Shown here one piece after another: positions 20,140 through 31,470 of a stretch of 64,000 nucleotides of DNA. The notes beneath the pieces were generated by a model. The model made no database searches. It was not told where the DNA came from and saw nothing but the letters and a program-made list of their open reading frames with translations. The number at the start of each line of letters is the position of its first letter. Within the stretch, counting starts at the first letter, position 1. Origin of the DNA: Pieris napi (Eukaryota; Arthropoda; Insecta; Lepidoptera; Pieridae); contig NC_062246.1 in NCBI RefSeq assembly GCF_905475465.1, forward strand, positions 11,000,001 through 11,064,000, given 5' to 3'. The position numbers and the translations under genes were made by a program.

Positions 20140-20815
20140 ATTCCACCATCATCATCAATGTATATGTCGCAGCCAACTAGCTTAATTAGCCGTTTAATTA
20201 ACAGCCTAGCCTTTTAACTAAATGGCGCCGTTTAACTAACGGCCTTAAAGATATTCAGTCGTAGCGTCTGTTACAACATTTAATTAACTGACTGGCTAAT
20301 GCTTAGTCTATTCGTACTATAGAGTCATTATTTGGCAGAAATAAAAACGATAAACATATGACATACAAAAAAATCACATTATTATTGTCACTACACTCTT
20401 CCATTGTGCTTGTTGTTTTTCATGAAAATTTGGAAAACATCATCACAGTTGTGGTTTTTGGAAGAGTTTCGTTTCGAGTTTGAGAGTGGCAGAAAGTGGA
20501 ATTAAATTTAAATTAACAGTCAACAGTCAAGTAATCAAACGTCATCAGTCCAAGTCATTTGCCTAGCTGTTTAATCAACTGGCTGAACATCTTTCAGGCC
20601 GCTAGTTAAACGGCTAGGCTGTTAATTGAACGGCTAATTAAGCTGCGTGCTTCTTGCGTCCAACTTCAACCTATTGTTTCGAGGTCCTTGCCAACTCCAT
20701 CCCACCAACGCAGCCTCGGTCTACCGGACTTCTCTTGCCACCTGGTTGTGAGCTAGGACCTTAGTCTGTCGTCCGCCATTTGGAATCTCATCCCTAGTTC
20801 GCGATAATTCTTAAA
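20140..20815 (-). pseudogene. RTE-like LINE tail split by a DNA element
   Basis: The minus strand at 20640..20815 reads MADDRLRS, then RWQEKSGRPRLRWWDGVGKD then LETIG, stop, SWTQEAR, the GRP..RW.D.V..DL segment near the end of RTE-like proteins. The 3' end (catcatcatcaat, minus strand tgatgatgatg) lies at 20145..20160, so an inverted-repeat element at 20179..20644 has split the copy. A related uninterrupted copy is at 45580..45760. Confidence 0.7.
20179..20644. mobile_element. Inverted-repeat element nested in LINE
   Basis: agcttaattagccgtttaat at the left is mirrored by gaacggctaattaagct at the right. The arms stay similar for about 80 bp and contain repeated gtttaacta and cggc units. The centre is non-coding. 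The flanks are the two halves of an RTE-like LINE tail. Confidence 0.75.
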
Positions 20816-21066
20816 CATATAATTTGTTATTATATTTTAAATTAGTTACTACTTTAAAGCAACAATTGAACATTTCATTGTCTTAAGATTAACAGTTTTT
20901 TGCGGTTAGTTTTTTGGCGTTTTTTAAATATTAATCATCATTATTTCTACTTAACGCCTTATCGACATTTATGAATAAAACGTTTGTACACAATACGTTT
21001 TTAAGTACGAGAATATAATTAGTAAATAAAAAGAAGGAAACGCTATTCCACCAAACTTAACGAAGC

Positions 21067-21332
21067 CAGGCCGAATTTAGAGGTCTGGACGCCTCGGGGC
21101 AGCAAAGGAATGGAGGCAAATTATTTTCCAAATAAAATGAAAAAAACAAATTCAGTCGAGTTTTTCAATCCACAATTTATTGTGAAACCAATTAGATTCT
21201 TTAAATATATAACAAACATATCAAAATATATCAAAATAAAAGTTGTTTAGTGTTTACTATTCGGAATTAAAAAACATTTTTTTATCCGAAGTCTGTTGTG
21301 GAGGTCCCGGGGCTGTAGCAAATCCGGCCCTA
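21067..21332. mobile_element. hAT-type MITE, older copy
   Basis: Ends caggccgaatttagagg and aaatccggcccta, with an interior alignable to the younger copy at 50787..51047. No clear 8-bp duplication remains. Confidence 0.65.
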
Positions 21333-21491
21333 TAAGAATGGCTCTTCAACTAGTCTAACCATTAGCATGTTGTTTAACCACGAAGCCAAAAATAATAATA
21401 ATTTATTTGCGAGCATTCAAACTAGATACAACAATACATAGGTATAATATTGTTTGCACATAATTTATACGTATATATCACAGATAGTTAA

Positions 21492-21573
21492 AGCAGTGTT
21501 GGCCTAGTGGCTTCAGCGTGCGACTCTCATCCCTGAGATCGTTAGATCCCCGCGTATACACCAATGGAGTTTC
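21492..21573 (+). mobile_element. SINE A head only
   Basis: About 80 bp with an intact A box (ttggcctagtggc), a damaged B box and ccaatggagtttc. It joins directly to a LINE G fragment. Confidence 0.8.
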
Positions 21574-21574
21574 A

Positions 21575-21790
21575 TCGGCATACATCGGCAAAGAAGACAG
21601 ATGGTGTAGGCCGAGAGAAAAAGCCGGCGTAAAAACTCTCGGTACTCTTTTATAATAGCAAATCATCAAACAACACTTTTAAAACAAATATCGCAAGTTA
21701 ATTAGAAGTAGCCTGTCTAGCACTAGTCCCAGGCCCTTTTATCAACTAGATAATCGTTAACTTTATACTTTATACTTTATACTTCGTAGT
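21575..21790 (-). mobile_element. LINE G 3' part
   Basis: Contains aaagccggcgtaaaaactct and cactagtcccaggccctttt, shared with 40010..40530 (-) and, in sense, 42660..42850. It is followed by a short tandem actttat repeat (21763..21786). Confidence 0.65.
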
Positions 21791-21806
21791 ATCAAATCCT
21801 TCCTTC

Positions 21807-21871
21807 AGTAAACAACTAGTTTGTTACCATGAATTTACGTCAAAGTCATGGTAACAAACTAGTTGTTTACT
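21807..21871. repeat. Perfect 26-bp hairpin
   Basis: The arms 21807..21832 and 21846..21871 are exact reverse complements (agtaaacaactagtttgtta, then ccatga) with a 13-nt loop. It is not part of any repeat family recognised here. Confidence 0.9.
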
Positions 21872-22107
21872 TACGTAAGCTTGTGTTATTACGGGTCATG
21901 AGTTATTTGCCCCTTGAAAAAAATATGTAATTATGAAAATTACATAATTGCAATACCTCCGTCAAAGGTGTCAATGCGATATAATCTGTTAAAAATAATT
22001 AAGTGTAATAAACAATACATAGTTGTGCCTAGCGGAAGATCATGTTTTTTATTGTATTTTGTTTAAGATTATATATTTAGCTATGTAGATTCTTGCAAAT
22101 ATTTTAA

Positions 22108-22710
22108 TTTACTCTCATTAGAATGTCGGCGGAGTCAGCAAGACTTATTCTTAATGGGCGGATAGATAGCACCTATTTGCTATCGTTAATTTCTCTAAGA
22201 ATCCCTCCACCGTATGCGACAAGATGTTCATAATTGTTCCATGTGCCTCGTACGAACACGATTTACCTGAATAATTCGCCAATGTTTCAGGTTTTAACTA
22301 ACTATGACACTAATTATTATGATGATATTTTCCACCTCACCAAAGAGGATGTGAGGAAACATTTGAAGAGGCGGGAGGACTTTGTCTTTGTTTAGCAGTA
22401 ACAATTTAGTTTTTTCTTTCAAATATTTAGTATAATTGTCGTTTGTTTAATGTTAAATTTCAGTTTTATTTTATTATTATTTTTTTGTCTATCAATGTCT
22501 TTACTTATGTTTTCTGGTTTATATATATATTGTCATGTGGAACATGGTATAATAGTTACCAGTTCCTTGTAACATTGTGAAAAACAAAAAACTTGGCGAT
22601 TAAAAAGAGTGGCGGAGAGTTTATTGCCAGTTCTTCTCTTCCGTTCTACGCCCTTGATTTTAGAACTGGCAGTAAGTGTGATAAATGATTTGGTTTGGTC
22701 CCCTATTCTA
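22108..22710 (+). pseudogene. LINE F C-terminus and 3' UTR (sense)
   Basis: Reads MSAESARLILNGRIDSTYLL, then SLISLRIPPPYATRCS, stop, LFHVPRTNTIYLNNSPMFQV and LTNYDTNYYDDIFHLTKEDV to a stop at 22395. The RIDS.YLLS....R.PP...R pattern is typical of LINE reverse-transcriptase tails. The 3' UTR contains gagtggcggagagtttattg and tctataaaaaaat. The last 34 codons follow an apparent acceptor (tttcag) and could be mistaken for a host exon, but the frame continues upstream into the LINE. Confidence 0.75.
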
Positions 22711-23077
22711 TAAAAAAATATCTATCTATTGGGTAGCACAGCCAGCGGAGTATATCCAGTCAAATTCGCCTACACTTGACGCACACATCACCATATCATG
22801 TTTAAATCACTTGAATAGTGTATAATTTCAACTGTTACATTTTGGGCTTATGTTACAAACTGTTTCTTTAATATATTTATATTAAATAGCAGCGTATCAT
22901 TCAACGTGACATAAATGTAATATACTGTGAATATAATTATAATGTTAACCAACATTTAGAGTGGATAATTATTTAACAGTTACAATACTTTGTAATGGCT
23001 TATGTTGTTTATAATGTAATTTAACAAAATATAAAAGTCGGGATGTTTTATTTTATGAAAGTACACCACATCACTTT
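22711..23077. other. AT-rich sequence, nothing recognised
   Basis: No coding or repeat signal. Confidence 0.4.
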
Positions 23078-23272
23078 TTATTATAGAACAGAGGCCAAAC
23101 AGGCATGAGGCTCACCTGATGTTAAGTGATAGAATCTTCTTCTTCTACCGCTTCACATCAGGTAGAGATGCAGAGTGACCCCACATCTCTATGCAACGCC
23201 AAAGGATCAAGCCGCTCGAAGAGGGATTGGTCGTCGACGATTCGAACCGCTCTGCGTTGAATACGGAATGAT
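23078..23272 (-). mobile_element. LINE C, internally deleted copy
   Basis: The 3' tail (tatagaacagaggccaaaca, ggctcacctgatgttaagtg) is joined directly to upstream coding sequence matching 17730..17800 (gcaacgccaaaggatcaagc), so the middle is missing. Confidence 0.75.
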
Positions 23273-23683
23273 ATAATACATTGTCTACAGTATAACTTGT
23301 ACTTGTAAAGTTCACTATATAGATTGTAATCTTTATGATAAGAAAAATTACTTAAAATAATAAGAATGCACTCCCAAAATCGGGAAGAAAATGAGCTACA
23401 AATTTTAGTTTTTACTTTGTACTCATTCGCCTAATACGGATTAGGTACCCGATAGGTGGTTGCTTTTAATTGATCTGATTGAATTGATTGACCTCCGTGA
23501 CCACAAAGGCGACCGAATTTGAGAAAAATAAAAACTGACCAAACAGGATTCTGAATTTTTTATGTGTCTGTAATCCGGGGTCGAATAACCAAGTGTATCA
23601 GAAAAACCTTAACATGATAGTGAAACCCAATACTAATTCAGCTTTTGTTCTTAGCCTTCCTCAATGAATGTATTATATAGATA
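23273..23683. other. Sequence with no recognised gene
   Basis: No exon-like or repeat-like signal beyond ordinary AT-rich DNA. Confidence 0.4.
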
Positions 23684-24192
23684 CTAGCTGGTGCCCGCGA
23701 CTTCGTCTGCGCAGGATTAAAATAATATTTGTCCAAATGATGTAGTGAATGACATATTTTATCTACTTTAAATACCAGAAGCGATAAAAGTATCTATTTT
23801 CATTTAGGAATCAATTTATTACTTCCAAATGTGCATTAAAAATAAATTATCAATTTTCATTCTATGAATCACTATTTTGGCTACAATGGCTTACACATAA
23901 GATATAGATATATACCTACTGTGGCGGTCTTTTTTGTAGGACTATTTAACATTTCCATCATACATTACATACATATTCTTTACTCTAGCAGTTTTGGCAG
24001 CGCACGCCGAATAGCTCGCAGATGGTATATTTTCCACCTACTTTATATTTTACACACAATATCTTTGATGATTTGAGATGTATAAGTTAATTATTGTAAA
24101 GTTTCAATAAAATCCATTCAGTAGTTTTTAAATGAAAGAGTAACAAACATCAATACATACTTACAAACTTTCGCGTTTATAATATTTGTAGG
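23684..24192 (-). mobile_element. Helitron-like element, second subfamily
   Basis: The minus strand starts tcctacaaatattataaacg and ends gacgaagtcgcgggcaccag then ctag. This is the TC..CTAG layout of the repeat at 15414..15694. Confidence 0.6.
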
Positions 24193-24469
24193 ATTAAGAT
24201 ATTTAACACTTCCTAACTTTTTAAGTAAAAAAATCTCACCAATTGCTCCTATAGATTCACAATATAAATTAAAAGATGAACATTTAACAATAAACAATAA
24301 TAACCAGTTTTTTGTGATCGGGCGAGATAACATACCATTACCTTTGTATAATTTTAATATAAAATTTTCGAGACATTTTTATGCACGACGTCAACCAGTA
24401 AAAAATATATAAGAATATTTTTTTCCGACAATAATGGTAAAATAATACTTTAACTAAGATTTAAGTGAG

Positions 24470-24660
24470 TAGATAGTACCGGTGACCCCAGAGCGACCGC
24501 CGATGCGAAAACCGCTGTATGAGTTCGAAAAGTGAGTTACAGAATCGCAGGGCTGATGCTTTCCTCGCTCAACGAAAAAGTATGGCAATACAGGGAGGAA
24601 ATGCTGCCAGCGTTAAAGGTACACTGCCACAGGGAACAACCTTTTTAAATTTGTTTTCAT
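24470..24660 (+). mobile_element. LINE D tail interrupted by half a MITE
   Basis: Reads ADAFLAQRKSMAIQGGNAAS then VKGTLPQGTTF, the RAG.FL.QR.S.AIQ.GNAAS tail of a non-LTR retrotransposon. About 68 bp (24485..24552) of the element at 40053..40284 interrupts it, ending gtgagttacagaatcgcagg then gctg. The uninterrupted sequence is at 30045..30160. Confidence 0.75.
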
Positions 24661-24807
24661 TTTCATTTTAATAATTTTCATTGTAACTTGTAGGTTAAGA
24701 AAATACTACTGTTGAATAGAATACTGTAAATTTGATTGTTATGATTTATAAAAAATAAAAGATAAAATTATTTTATTTTTCTCATAACACACGTTTTCGT
24801 TTCCTTC

Positions 24808-24925
24808 AGTACCATTGATCAGGCCCCTTCAATGGGTTTCAGCTCCCATCCATTCATAGCATCTTTTCTCCATTCGCTTCCTGCTATCGCTTTTATCTTC
24901 TATCCACATCTAGGCTACCCTCACT
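24808..24925 (-). mobile_element. LINE reverse-transcriptase tail fragment
   Basis: The minus strand reads KIKAIAGSEWRKDAMNGWEL then KPIEGA and stop, comparable with GIKVIAGKDWK..W..L..A at 38222..38455. Confidence 0.5.
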
Positions 24926-25189
24926 TCCTCTTGGTCCATTCTTGTGTATCTTTATGCTCTGCGCACTGCGTTGTATGGTTTTTAATCCATGAATTATTTT
25001 TTCGTCTTATTTTTTGGCTTTTATCTTCTTGTATTCTACTTAATTTTAGTTGGCTAACTTTCATTATTTTCTGTCATTACTATTATTAAGCCTTTATTAT
25101 ATTATATAGTTAATATATTATACTGACACCCAGTATAATATATTAACACTTATTTAAGTTACATAATAAAACTTAATCTAATACATCAT

Positions 25190-25410
25190 ATGACCCATTT
25201 TTGGTAATCAGCGTGTCCTGTGTCACATAGGCCTCTTCCAGCTGCTTCCATTATTATCTGATGTGAGCTCTTTTTGTCCAAGTAGTGCTTCCTATTCTCT
25301 TTATATCGTCTGCCCATCTCTTGCTCTGTCTTCCTCTTTTCCTTTTTCCATCGCGTGGTTGCCATTCTGTAATTATTTTTGTCCATTTCAATCGGCTATC
25401 TCTCATGATA
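25190..25410 (-). pseudogene. LINE reverse-transcriptase tail
   Basis: The minus strand reads WTKIITEWQPRDGKRKRGRQ then SKRWADDIKRIGSTTWTKRA, a stop, and in another frame KQLEEAYVTQD. The WQPR.G.R.RGR...RW.DDIK pattern, ending LEEAYVTQ, is the conserved tail of many insect LINE reverse transcriptases. Confidence 0.85.
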
Positions 25411-27029
25411 TTATACTAGTTTATACTAAATATAAACTAAAGCCTAATTCTGTTCAGAATTTAAGGTATATAATTATTAGTTAGTTTCGGTATATTTGCG
25501 TGTTTTGTGATGTAACTTTTAAGTTGACTTCGTGTTAGTTTTAGTATAAACAATGAATATTTAATACTACCTTATGAATTGGGTTAGTTTCGAAGCCTAA
25601 ATATTGTCCGGGAACTATATTCCTTGCATTTAAATTCATTAGGTATATACATTTTAAAAGTATCTCATTAGTTTTATCGGGCTTTATAAGAATGTCGCTT
25701 ATCTAGTTTTAAGAAAAATGTATATATAAATAATATAAATAGATTTCAAAGACAAAATTTAAATAAGCTAATCGCTGTAGCAGTTTCCGTATTACGTAAT
25801 AAAAGTATAACTTAAAATATGGATTGGGAAATATTACATAATAACAAATATTTTGGACTGGTTTGTTAAGACATTTATGCGTCTAACATTTGTAATGCAA
25901 ATAACAGATTCCTACCGAACCAAAGGTTGTTATCGTAGAAATCAAATCAAGTACATGTATGCGTGTTGTGTGCTACGGAGGCTGTGTTGATAAATGATTA
26001 ATGATTTATTTCTGTAAGTAGGTTTTTACAAACACTTTTACACGTCAAACATTTTTAAACTAGATGAGATCGACGTTTCCTATCTGACTACTCTGAGAAG
26101 AAACGTCGAAACAAACTCAGAGGTCACAGTCTCTTCTAAAGTCCAGACATAACAAGATTATGTGAAGACCATGTAGATTGCCGTCTGAAATGGTCTTTTG
26201 AGGAAAGAACCACACAGATTGAGTGGACCTGTCAAGTCAGTGCACGCATTTTTCAGTAATCGTGCATAAGTTAAAGATAACATAAGTTTACATATCGAAC
26301 TTATAAATATTCGCGCGTCTCTTGCCTCCACTTTAACTAGAACGCAAAGGCGACCCCGAGGGCGACTCTTTGATGCTGTCGTTGGTTACGAGGTAGATTA
26401 CTAAATCTAGCTACACCCTAGTGGGTATATCTCACCCGGTTCTGCCTGGAGTGAGTCGAGTCCCTCACCCCTTGTCCACTACTTGTAGTGCAGGAGATGC
26501 ATTTAAACATTTCCTTGCTTTTATAATCAACGTTTTATTTATGTTAAAGCTGTCCAATAAATATTGGTTTGATTTCAATTTCGATTATTCATAATGTATT
26601 TTATAGCTATTAGATATATTTATTTTTTTAATTTAAAATTTATTATTACGACTTCAATTACCTGTTAAGTGAAATGTCCATCTCTGAAGAAGCACTGAGT
26701 CGAGACTGATGAAACTCTAAAAAACCCTACAATAAAATATTTATAATGTATTTATTTATTTCCTTATTTCCTATTTTTACAATAACTTAATACTATTAGT
26801 ATAATACAATAGAAAACTAACGTAAAACATAATATACACATAACAAGTAAAAACTTAAAAACCTAAACCATTTTATAACTAATTATAAATAATGAAATTC
26901 TTGTGAATTCAGCCAGTGTGGAACTAAATATATCCGTCTCACAAGCAATAGTGTTTAGGGTGCGCAAAACACGCGTAAATGATGCTTCTCTGAGTAACCT
27001 AAATTAAATCATAAATCATCTTTATATGA
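25411..27029. other. AT-rich sequence with two GC-richer patches
   Basis: 26065..26130 contains tcgacgtttc mirrored by gaaacgtcga about 25 bp on. 26330..26500 is GC-richer (gcgaccccgagggcgactct). Neither could be assigned. No exon signal was found. Confidence 0.35.
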
Positions 27030-27312
27030 TTTACAAAATACCATCCGTATCACCTCGACGTCCGTCGTTCCACAACTGAGCGTTTTCTAAGGCAGTTTTT
27101 GCCGCGCACCACCACTATGTGGAACCAGCTGCCCACTGAAGTATTTCCGAACCAATACGACTTAGGGTCCTTCAAGAAAAGAGCGTACCAATTCTTGAAA
27201 GGCCGGCAACGCACTTGCGAGCCTTCTGGCATTGTGAGTGTCCATGGGCGGCGGTATCACTTAACATCAGATGAGCCTCCTGCCCGTTTGCCTCCTATTA
27301 AAAAAAATTTAG
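27030..27312 (+). mobile_element. LINE C 3' end, uninterrupted reference copy
   Basis: Reads PRTTTMWNQLPTEVFPNQYD then LGSFKKRAYQFLKGRQRTCE, the C-terminal motif of the LINE, followed by the 3' UTR gatgagcctcctgcccgttt. A direct gacttagggtcc at 27160..27170 shows the empty site for the element nested in the copy at 47060..47420. Confidence 0.85.
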
Positions 27313-27620
27313 ATTGGCGAGAAATTTGTAGATAAACATACATACGAAATATATATGTCTATATGGATCGTCATACTCAAAAGTACCAACAATATCAATA
27401 ACAGGTCAAACGTTTTTTAAAAAAAAGGTTAAATTAAACATAAATATACGATTATTATATGTAATAAGATGTTTATAGATTATAAAAGTTTATGTCACTA
27501 TGTTATGTTGATGTTTCAATAATCACTAATGTGTATACAAACAGAATTGTACACGACAAAACCTTGATCCGTTTTCATCCTAAATTTTAGATAAAAATAT
27601 ATTTTAAATATATTACTAAA
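27313..27620. other. AT-rich sequence, nothing recognised
   Basis: No coding or repeat signal. Confidence 0.4.
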
Positions 27621-27880
27621 AGCTGCTGGCCTAGTGGCTTCAGCGTGCGACTCTCATTCTTAGGGTCGTAGATTCGATCCCCGGTACCTATGTACTTTCA
27701 GTCTATGTGCGCATTTAATACTCGCTCGAACGGTGAAGGAAAACATCGTGAGGAAACCGGCCCTACACTCAAAAAGACGACGGCATGTGTCAGGCACATA
27801 AGGTTGACATGGCTATTAGAAATGATCACGGAACAGATACAGAAATCTGAGGCCCACACCTAAAATATTGTAGCCATTGG
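27621..27880 (+). mobile_element. SINE A, full length
   Basis: A box tggcctagtggc, B box gattcgatccc, aacatcgtgaggaaaccggc and the end tgaggcccacaccta..ccattgg. Confidence 0.9.
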
Positions 27881-28204
27881 TATATATTTTACTGAAAGCA
27901 TATAATACACAGTTCATTTATCATGTAAATTATAACCTATTTAGTACTTAGTGATTTTGTTTTACGATTCGATAAAAAATAAATCGTTATCTGTGAAATA
28001 CCGGTAAAAATATTTACGTAACCGGTTAATATTTAGACTGTAATTATCGTAACTTCACTTTAATGGGTTAAGGTCAACGTTTTGGTATCTCTGAAGTCCA
28101 CAGTCAAGCAATGGTGAGAATCTAAGGTCAAATGGTCACGAATGGCTGGATCTGAGGCAAATTTTACCATAAGTTATAGATATAGCTTTGTTCTATTCAT
28201 AGCA
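27881..28204. other. Sequence with no recognised gene
   Basis: No assignable signal. Confidence 0.4.
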
Positions 28205-28560
28205 TTCTTTTATTTTTATGTTACAGGAGGCAAGCGGGCAGGAGGCTCACCTGATGTTAATTGATAGCGCCGCCCATGGACACTCTCAATGCCAGAGGGT
28301 TCTCGAGTGCGTTGCCGGACTTTTAAGAATTTGTACGCTCTTTTCTTGTAGGCAAGTCGAATTAGTTTGGAAATGCTTCAGTGGGCAGCTGGTTCGACAT
28401 AGTGGTCGACAAACTGCCTTAGAAAACATTCAGTTGTGATTTCGTATTCTGCCTCGACGTCCGATGATGAAACTCAGCTACAGCTCCTCCAAACACAGCG
28501 TACGATTCTCAATCCAGAGGTCCATCCTGCGTTTGACCCTCGGCTATGCATTTTTATATA
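28205..28560 (-). mobile_element. LINE C 3' end
   Basis: Antisense copy with ggaggctcacctgatgttaa, gttgccggacttttaagaat and agtgggcagctggttcgaca. It extends upstream to the LINE coding part near 28560. Confidence 0.85.
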
Positions 28561-28754
28561 TAATCACACCTAGCCGTTCCTGGAAATATTGCCCTGAATA
28601 TTTGTTATGCCCTAATTTCAAATCATTCCTAACTGATAAGGCTAAATAAATACAGTTGTATGATAAGATATAATATTAAAATAACGCACTTCGCAATTCG
28701 CACGTCATTTACAAGAGATATTATTACAAACAGCTGCAATAGCTTATTCCTTCC

Positions 28755-29020
28755 AAATGGGATTGTTGTTGTGTACCCAGATGTTGACAGGTCACGGTGG
28801 ATTCCCATCGTATCTTTACAGGTTTAGGGTTAGAAGTGCTTGTCTTTGTGCAATACAGCTGAAGAGACGGTGTTACATGTCCTGATCGACTGTCCAATGT
28901 ATAGATATGACAGGTAACACTGAACAAGCTATGGAAATAAAAGTTACAGAAACAAACTTAAAAGAATTATTATTCAACAATAGGTTAAGAGGCATTTTCC
29001 TGGAGTTTGCTGACAAATAG
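28755..29020 (+). pseudogene. LINE C-terminal zinc-finger-like segment
   Basis: Reads QMLTGHGGFPSYLYRFRVRS then ACLCA, and in another frame EETVLHVLIDCPMYRYDR. The TGHG.F..YL..F, C.C and H....C pattern is the C-terminal CCHC region of R1/I-like LINE proteins. Frame-shifted and dead. Confidence 0.7.
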
Positions 29021-29179
29021 GTAGTAGTGCGTAATCATCCGGGTTACCAATTAACTTAAATTGTACATATACGTAAGTAATTTAATACCTCCGACGACAA
29101 CATAGTCGAGTATTAGCTAGAAAATATGTTTGAAAAAATCTAAAAATTATGAAAAAAAAATCATGTGTCCAATTCACAC

Positions 29180-29745
29180 GTGGTAGAAGTGAAACCTTCA
29201 AAAACAAAGTTTTTATAATTAAAATATGTAAATTAGACTTTTTCTCTATCTAAATGTAGGATCTTTTCTTTAAAAAAATATATATTTTATTGTTAAATTT
29301 TTATTTATAACTTTAATATCAATCTTTAATTTGGTAAAAACTAAAATAATAAAAGTTTGAAATAAATTCACAAGATCCAACGTGGGAGAAAATGAGATAG
29401 GAAGCATTATACAGTGTATAAACTTTTAATTAAGTGTAGTACGAAGTTTTCACTTCAAAAAGTTTCTATAACTAATGATTTGTAAATTAAATTGATAAAT
29501 AATCTAATTTTATAATTAAACTACTTACTTGACTTACTTATTTAATTTTCATCAAATCTGTTTTTATATTTCAGAAAATGTTCAAATACACACTAATTTA
29601 AAGTTTATACACTGTATAATGCCTCCTATCTCACTCTCTCCCACGCCAAATCCTATTAATTTATGTGTCTGTCTCTTTTTACTGTCGCTTTTTCCGTTGC
29701 ATCCGGTTTGAAATCACAACGATTCTAAAGAAGTTTCACTTCAAT
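29180..29745. mobile_element. Inverted-repeat element, group M'-like ends
   Basis: Ends tagaagtgaaaccttc and gaagtttcacttca. A second inverted pair lies inside: aagcattatacagtgtataa (about 29402..29428) is mirrored by ttatacactgtataatgcct (about 29605..29625). No coding capacity. Confidence 0.6.
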
Positions 29746-29844
29746 TATAACATTTAAATTTTGTGTTAATGACCTTTATAGTTGTTGTTAAACATACTTC
29801 AGAAATGAAAACCCATTATTTGCTACTACTACTGGATGCTACTT

Positions 29845-30160
29845 GAATGGACACATTTGCCCCGTCTCACCCCCCTCTTAGAAGCAAAAAAGCTGGGGCG
29901 GCCGCAGAGCAAGGGGGAAATAATAAACGGCTCAAATATAAGTCTTTCCTCCAACTTAGATTTTGTTCCCTTTGGAGTAGACTCTTGGGCCGTGGGGTTT
30001 CACTGCACAGGCGCTAATTACAGATTTAAGTTGGCGCCTGGTAGATAGTGCCGGTGACGCCAGAGCTGGTGCTTTCCTCGCTCAATGAATAAGTATCGCA
30101 ATACAGCAAGGAAATGCTACCTTAAGGGAGAATACTTTTTAATTTTGTTTGATTTTCTTT
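29845..30160 (+). pseudogene. LINE D tail, uninterrupted copy
   Basis: Reads LDFVPFGVDSWAVGFHCTGA, then in a second frame DSAGDARAGAFLAQ, stop, ISIAIQQGNATLRENTF. VPFGV.....G and RAG.FL.Q..S.AIQ.GNA are the conserved tail of a non-LTR reverse-transcriptase family. Antisense relatives are at 43650..43770 and 58285..58400. Confidence 0.7.
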
Positions 30161-30431
30161 TTTGATAATTTTTATTATTACTTTGTAGTTAAAGAACTTT
30201 TTTTTTTATTTGACGGTTATGTTTAGGTAACGATACACGATTATTATTCTTGAAATTATGTACATGATTATGTACATCAGGTCTTATTTGATACGTTATC
30301 TTGGGGCCCGGAGTTCAGTACTTGGAGTTAAAAGTTTTTTGCTTATCGGGGCTAAGCGAAGTCACTGAAACAGGCGTAAAAATTTAATACTCCTGTTACG
30401 TTCTTATTTTCGTATATCTGTAATTTACTAT

Positions 30432-30740
30432 CCTTAAATATATAATTCTACTGTACGTGTGTATGTCACTGAACTCCTCTTAAACGGCTGGACCGATTTG
30501 AATGAATTTTCTGTATGCGTTTGGGTGGTGCCCTGGATGATTTAGGTATCTAGGTTATTTATCTATTCACCAAATAAGCAGCTGGTATAAGTCTTCTGTG
30601 TTCGTTATTAAACTCCTAAACGGCTGGACAGATTTTAATGAAATTTTTCAAGTGGAGTCGAGAATTATTTACATTATTAGATATTTTTTTTTGTATGTAA
30701 GACATGTGTACAGGACAACGTCTGTCAGATCTGCTAATAT
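30432..30740 (+). mobile_element. Helitron-like repeat, two similar units
   Basis: Two versions of ctcctcttaaacggctggac.. (30474.. and 30612..) lie in one element that ends gtcagatctgctaata. It resembles a diverged copy of the Helitron-like group. Confidence 0.45.
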
Positions 30741-31309
30741 TATATATATTACTAAATACGTATATATTTAAAAACTATTTCTGGAAATAGATTATCTACT
30801 ATAAGTTCGATACATAAGTGAAAACTTACCTACTCAAGTATCGAAACGGTAACAAAATAAATTTCCTACATTATATTACGCAAAATCTTTGTAATAACAC
30901 TAAACACGTCAAGTAGACAATTAGGAAAAGAAAAACTTACATTACTAATAATTTTTTCGCTTCGTTTTTACGAAGGGACCGAATCCCATGATGCTTATAT
31001 GCTTTAATTTGTGAATCATTCGAATAACAACAGAAATATATAAATAATAAAGGCTAATAAAATTGACAGTAAATAATTAGATTTCTAAATTTAAATGTGA
31101 CAAAATTAATAAAATTGAAATACAATAAAACCCTAATTTGACAAATGGCAACTAATTTACCGGTCTCACTGGTTGTCCAGAAACAACCGAAACACGTCAA
31201 TATAATTAATAACAATAGACGTTTACATAAAAAAAATCTTGAATATTTAATAGTAATTACCGCGGATAGATTTTCCAAAGACAATAATAATGTCATTACG
31301 TTGCTTCAG
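30741..31309. other. AT-rich sequence, nothing recognised
   Basis: An open frame of 80 codons on the minus strand (31054..31296) has no domain and is probably chance. Confidence 0.35.
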
Positions 31310-31470
31310 TGAGGGCAAGCAGTCGGGCGAACAAGCCCGCAACGTAACCACGCTTCTTGCCGCGTTCGAAAAAAAGCCGCGAATTTCAGTTTTTACGCGA
31401 CAGTGACAGTTGTTTTTTTTTTTGTGGCCAGTGTGAAATGTGTTGTGTTGTGCATTTTTAAATACAAAAA
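31310..31470 (+). promoter_or_regulatory. Candidate promoter and non-coding first exon
   Basis: A GC- and CpG-richer island (gggcgaacaagcccgcaacg, cttgccgcgttcg) in very AT-rich DNA, followed by an arthropod initiator-like ttcagttt (tcagt at 31386..31390) and, about 90 bp on, a donor-like aag|gttagt... context (tttgaggttagtt). No TATA box or matched coding exon is visible downstream in the window. Inference only. Confidence 0.3.

Noticed and set aside
22291..22395. Apparent terminal host exon after a tttcag acceptor
   Set aside because: The same frame extends upstream as a LINE reverse-transcriptase tail and is followed by the LINE F 3' UTR.
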